From Aquirhabdus sp. (lineage in GTDB: Bacteria > Pseudomonadota > Gammaproteobacteria > Pseudomonadales > Moraxellaceae), in assembly GCA_030150135.1 (NCBI GenBank), contig JASLGO010000048.1, forward strand, positions 1-6,691: a stretch of 6,691 nucleotides of DNA, given 5' to 3'. Numbering within the stretch: position 1 is the stretch's first letter; the number at the start of each line of letters is the position of its first letter. Below the pieces are notes generated by a model. That model was not told the DNA's origin. It worked only from the letters and a program-made list of their open reading frames with translations, and ran no database searches. Positions 5,938 through 6,691 of this stretch are shown piece after piece. Both the position numbers and the translations under genes were made by a program.

Positions 5938-6169
5938 CACACCAGACAGTCCGGACGAATACGCCCCGTCGAGGCTTTCACTGCCATTATAAGGCAATTA
6001 TCGACAAAACCCGTGATTGCTTGCTCATTCGACGCAGATTTATGTATACAACTGTGTATGTGATTGAAAAGTTTGAAGAGTAACAACACGGTTAACGGTC
6101 TTTTTGCAGTCTGCTTTTATCCTAAGTGACGCAAAACGACTACAAATGAAACCGATGCACACCAGACAG
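5938..6169 (+). repeat. 12-bp direct repeat CACACCAGACAG in the rne leader
   Basis: Identical copies lie at 5938-5949 and 6158-6169, 220 bp apart. Each is preceded by an identical GTCTGCT (5900-5906 and 6109-6115) whose GTCTG can pair with the CAGAC in the repeat. The arrangement looks like two versions of one RNA-fold unit. Confidence 0.55.
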
Positions 6170-6244
6170 GTAGATTGCTTGTATTTGCATCGATGCGTGA
6201 TTGGCTTAGCCTGATGCACGCCAAGGAAGAGCGGAGCCGCACTG

Positions 6245-6269
6245 GTCATCATCCTTACACCATGATGAC
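6245..6269 (+). repeat. Leader hairpin with perfect 8-bp stem
   Basis: GTCATCAT at 6245-6252 pairs with ATGATGAC at 6262-6269 across the 9-nt loop CCTTACACC. It has no following T-run, so it is a structural element and not a terminator. Confidence 0.6.
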
Positions 6270-6361
6270 GAATCACACAGTATCCGAGCCAGCCCCTTGT
6301 CGCATCCGCTACCCAGTCCATGTATTGGATGTCAATGCGGTCAACGCCAGATATTCGGCTT

Positions 6362-6411
6362 TGCCGACAGACGCGAGATTCACGAGATTAGAGAATTAGA
6401 GTCTGTCAGCA
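6362..6411 (+). repeat. Long-loop leader stem near rne
   Basis: TGCCGACAGAC at 6362-6372 pairs with GTCTGTCAGCA at 6401-6411 with a single mismatch. It closes a 28-nt purine- and AU-rich loop in which CGAGATT occurs twice. Its left arm overlaps the TCGGC-TTT-GCCGA hairpin at 6355-6367, so the two cannot both form completely. Confidence 0.55.
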
Positions 6412-6433
6412 AAACAAACAAAATTTGCGTGTA

Positions 6434-6451
6434 CTTCGCTTTGCAGCGAGG
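6434..6451 (+). repeat. Compact leader hairpin with 4-nt loop
   Basis: CTTCGCT at 6434-6440 pairs with AGCGAGG at 6445-6451 (seven pairs, one of them G-U) around the loop TTGC. It is a stable, compact structure about 200 nt before the rne start codon. Confidence 0.5.
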
Positions 6452-6651
6452 CTTTATGAGAAAGAAAGTGCTGGATAGGTGATTTACAACCACCGTTTGA
6501 CAGTAAACGTTATTCATAAAGCGTGATTTTTCAAAAATATTACTGAAGAGAAGATGTAGGTAATAGTTGTTTTGAAAAGCATTTTTTAGTTGTCATGCAG
6601 GAAACCGACGTCTGAACTGTGTGTCGCACCCAAATAAGGTGTAACACTGCA

Positions 6652-6691
6652 ATGAAACGTATGCTGATTAACGCGACACATGCCGAAGAAA
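6652..6691 (+). CDS. rne: Ribonuclease E, first 13 codons (truncated by window edge)
   Basis: RNase E is the essential endonuclease that starts mRNA decay, matures 5S rRNA and tRNA precursors, and scaffolds the degradosome at the inner membrane. Only MKRMLINATHAEE is visible; this matches the conserved RNase E/G start (MKRMLINATxxEE), just before the S1 domain. AAGGTG at 6636-6641 is ten bases upstream of the ATG and is a good ribosome-binding site. The divergent rluC neighbour is the usual partner of rne in gammaproteobacteria and strengthens the call. The long leader upstream suggests autoregulation. Catalytic and scaffold regions lie outside the window. Confidence 0.88.
   Translation, partial: MKRMLINATHAEE

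Larger units (their letters stand above)
5890..6651 (+). promoter_or_regulatory. Long structured 5' leader of rne, candidate autoregulatory RNA
   Basis: No believable protein gene occupies this gap; the open frames on both strands look like chance. The plus strand carries many perfect inverted repeats: AAACTGT/ACAGTTT (5914-5934), GCGTG/CACGC enclosing GGC-TTA-GCC (6195-6221), GTCATCAT/ATGATGAC with a 9-nt loop (6245-6269), TCGGC-TTT-GCCGA (6355-6367), TGCCGACAGAC/GTCTGTCAGCA with one mismatch (6362-6411), CTTCGCT-TTGC-AGCGAGG (6434-6451), and CGTTT/AAACG (6494-6509). In E. coli, RNase E binds hairpins in a 361-nt leader and shortens the life of its own mRNA, and structured rne leaders (for example the rne-II motif) have been described in Pseudomonadales. 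I cannot confirm a match to those from memory. No T-tract terminator was seen inside the leader. Confidence 0.6.

Noticed and set aside
6175..6399. Open frame of 74 codons in the rne leader
   Set aside because: It begins at a TTG without a ribosome-binding site, its composition does not look coding, and it crosses several RNA-hairpin arms that explain the sequence better.
6497..6502. TTGACA consensus -35 hexamer upstream of rne
   Set aside because: No acceptable -10 element lies 15-19 bp downstream (AGCGTG occupies the 17-bp position), and the hexamer lies within a small hairpin (6494-6509).
6585..6600. T-rich stretch and GCAT/ATGC pairing (6579-6598 area) as a terminator just before rne
   Set aside because: The stem is only four pairs and the T-run lies inside the loop, not after the stem.

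Overview
The window looks like chromosomal DNA of a gammaproteobacterium of the order Pseudomonadales, most likely Acinetobacter or a close Moraxellaceae relative. The signs are moderate-to-low GC, the order rne / rluC / HAD phosphatase (an arrangement I know from Pseudomonas and Acinetobacter), an RNase E N-terminus starting MKRMLINATHAEE, and a tail-specific protease C-terminus of the expected type. This assignment comes from family recognition, not from a database search.

Layout: (1) 1-447, plus strand: the end of a tail-specific periplasmic protease (prc/tsp) and its intrinsic terminator. (2) 448-2010, plus strand: a gene-free stretch with short palindromes, a MarR-family regulator (696-1142), a 97-bp gap with a predicted promoter overlapped by a perfect 8+3+8 inverted repeat, and an HD-domain protein resembling cyanamide hydratases (1240-2010). 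(3) 2011-2124: a convergent gap with a long perfect hairpin that has no T-tract. (4) 2125-5847, minus strand: rluC (23S rRNA pseudouridine synthase) is transcribed first, then a HAD phosphatase, then an MFS metabolite:H+ symporter. An inverted pair of REP-like palindromes lies between rluC and the HAD gene. (5) 5848-6651: an 804-bp divergent region without a protein gene, probably mostly the long structured 5' leader of rne. (6) 6652-6691: the first 13 codons of rne.

How the parts may work together: rluC and rne are both RNA-maturation genes and diverge from the long control region. RNase E autoregulates through its own leader in E. coli, so the hairpins seen here are reasonable candidates for an equivalent. 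The MarR gene and the HD-hydratase gene look like a small regulator/target pair, with the MFS transporter converging on them. A detoxification or metabolite-uptake module is possible but is inference. No phage genes, transposase genes, tRNA, rRNA or CRISPR array were seen. The best second-look items are the rne leader, the roughly 200-residue disordered N-terminal extension of RluC, the REP doublet touching the HAD ribosome-binding site, and the MarR/HD operator architecture.
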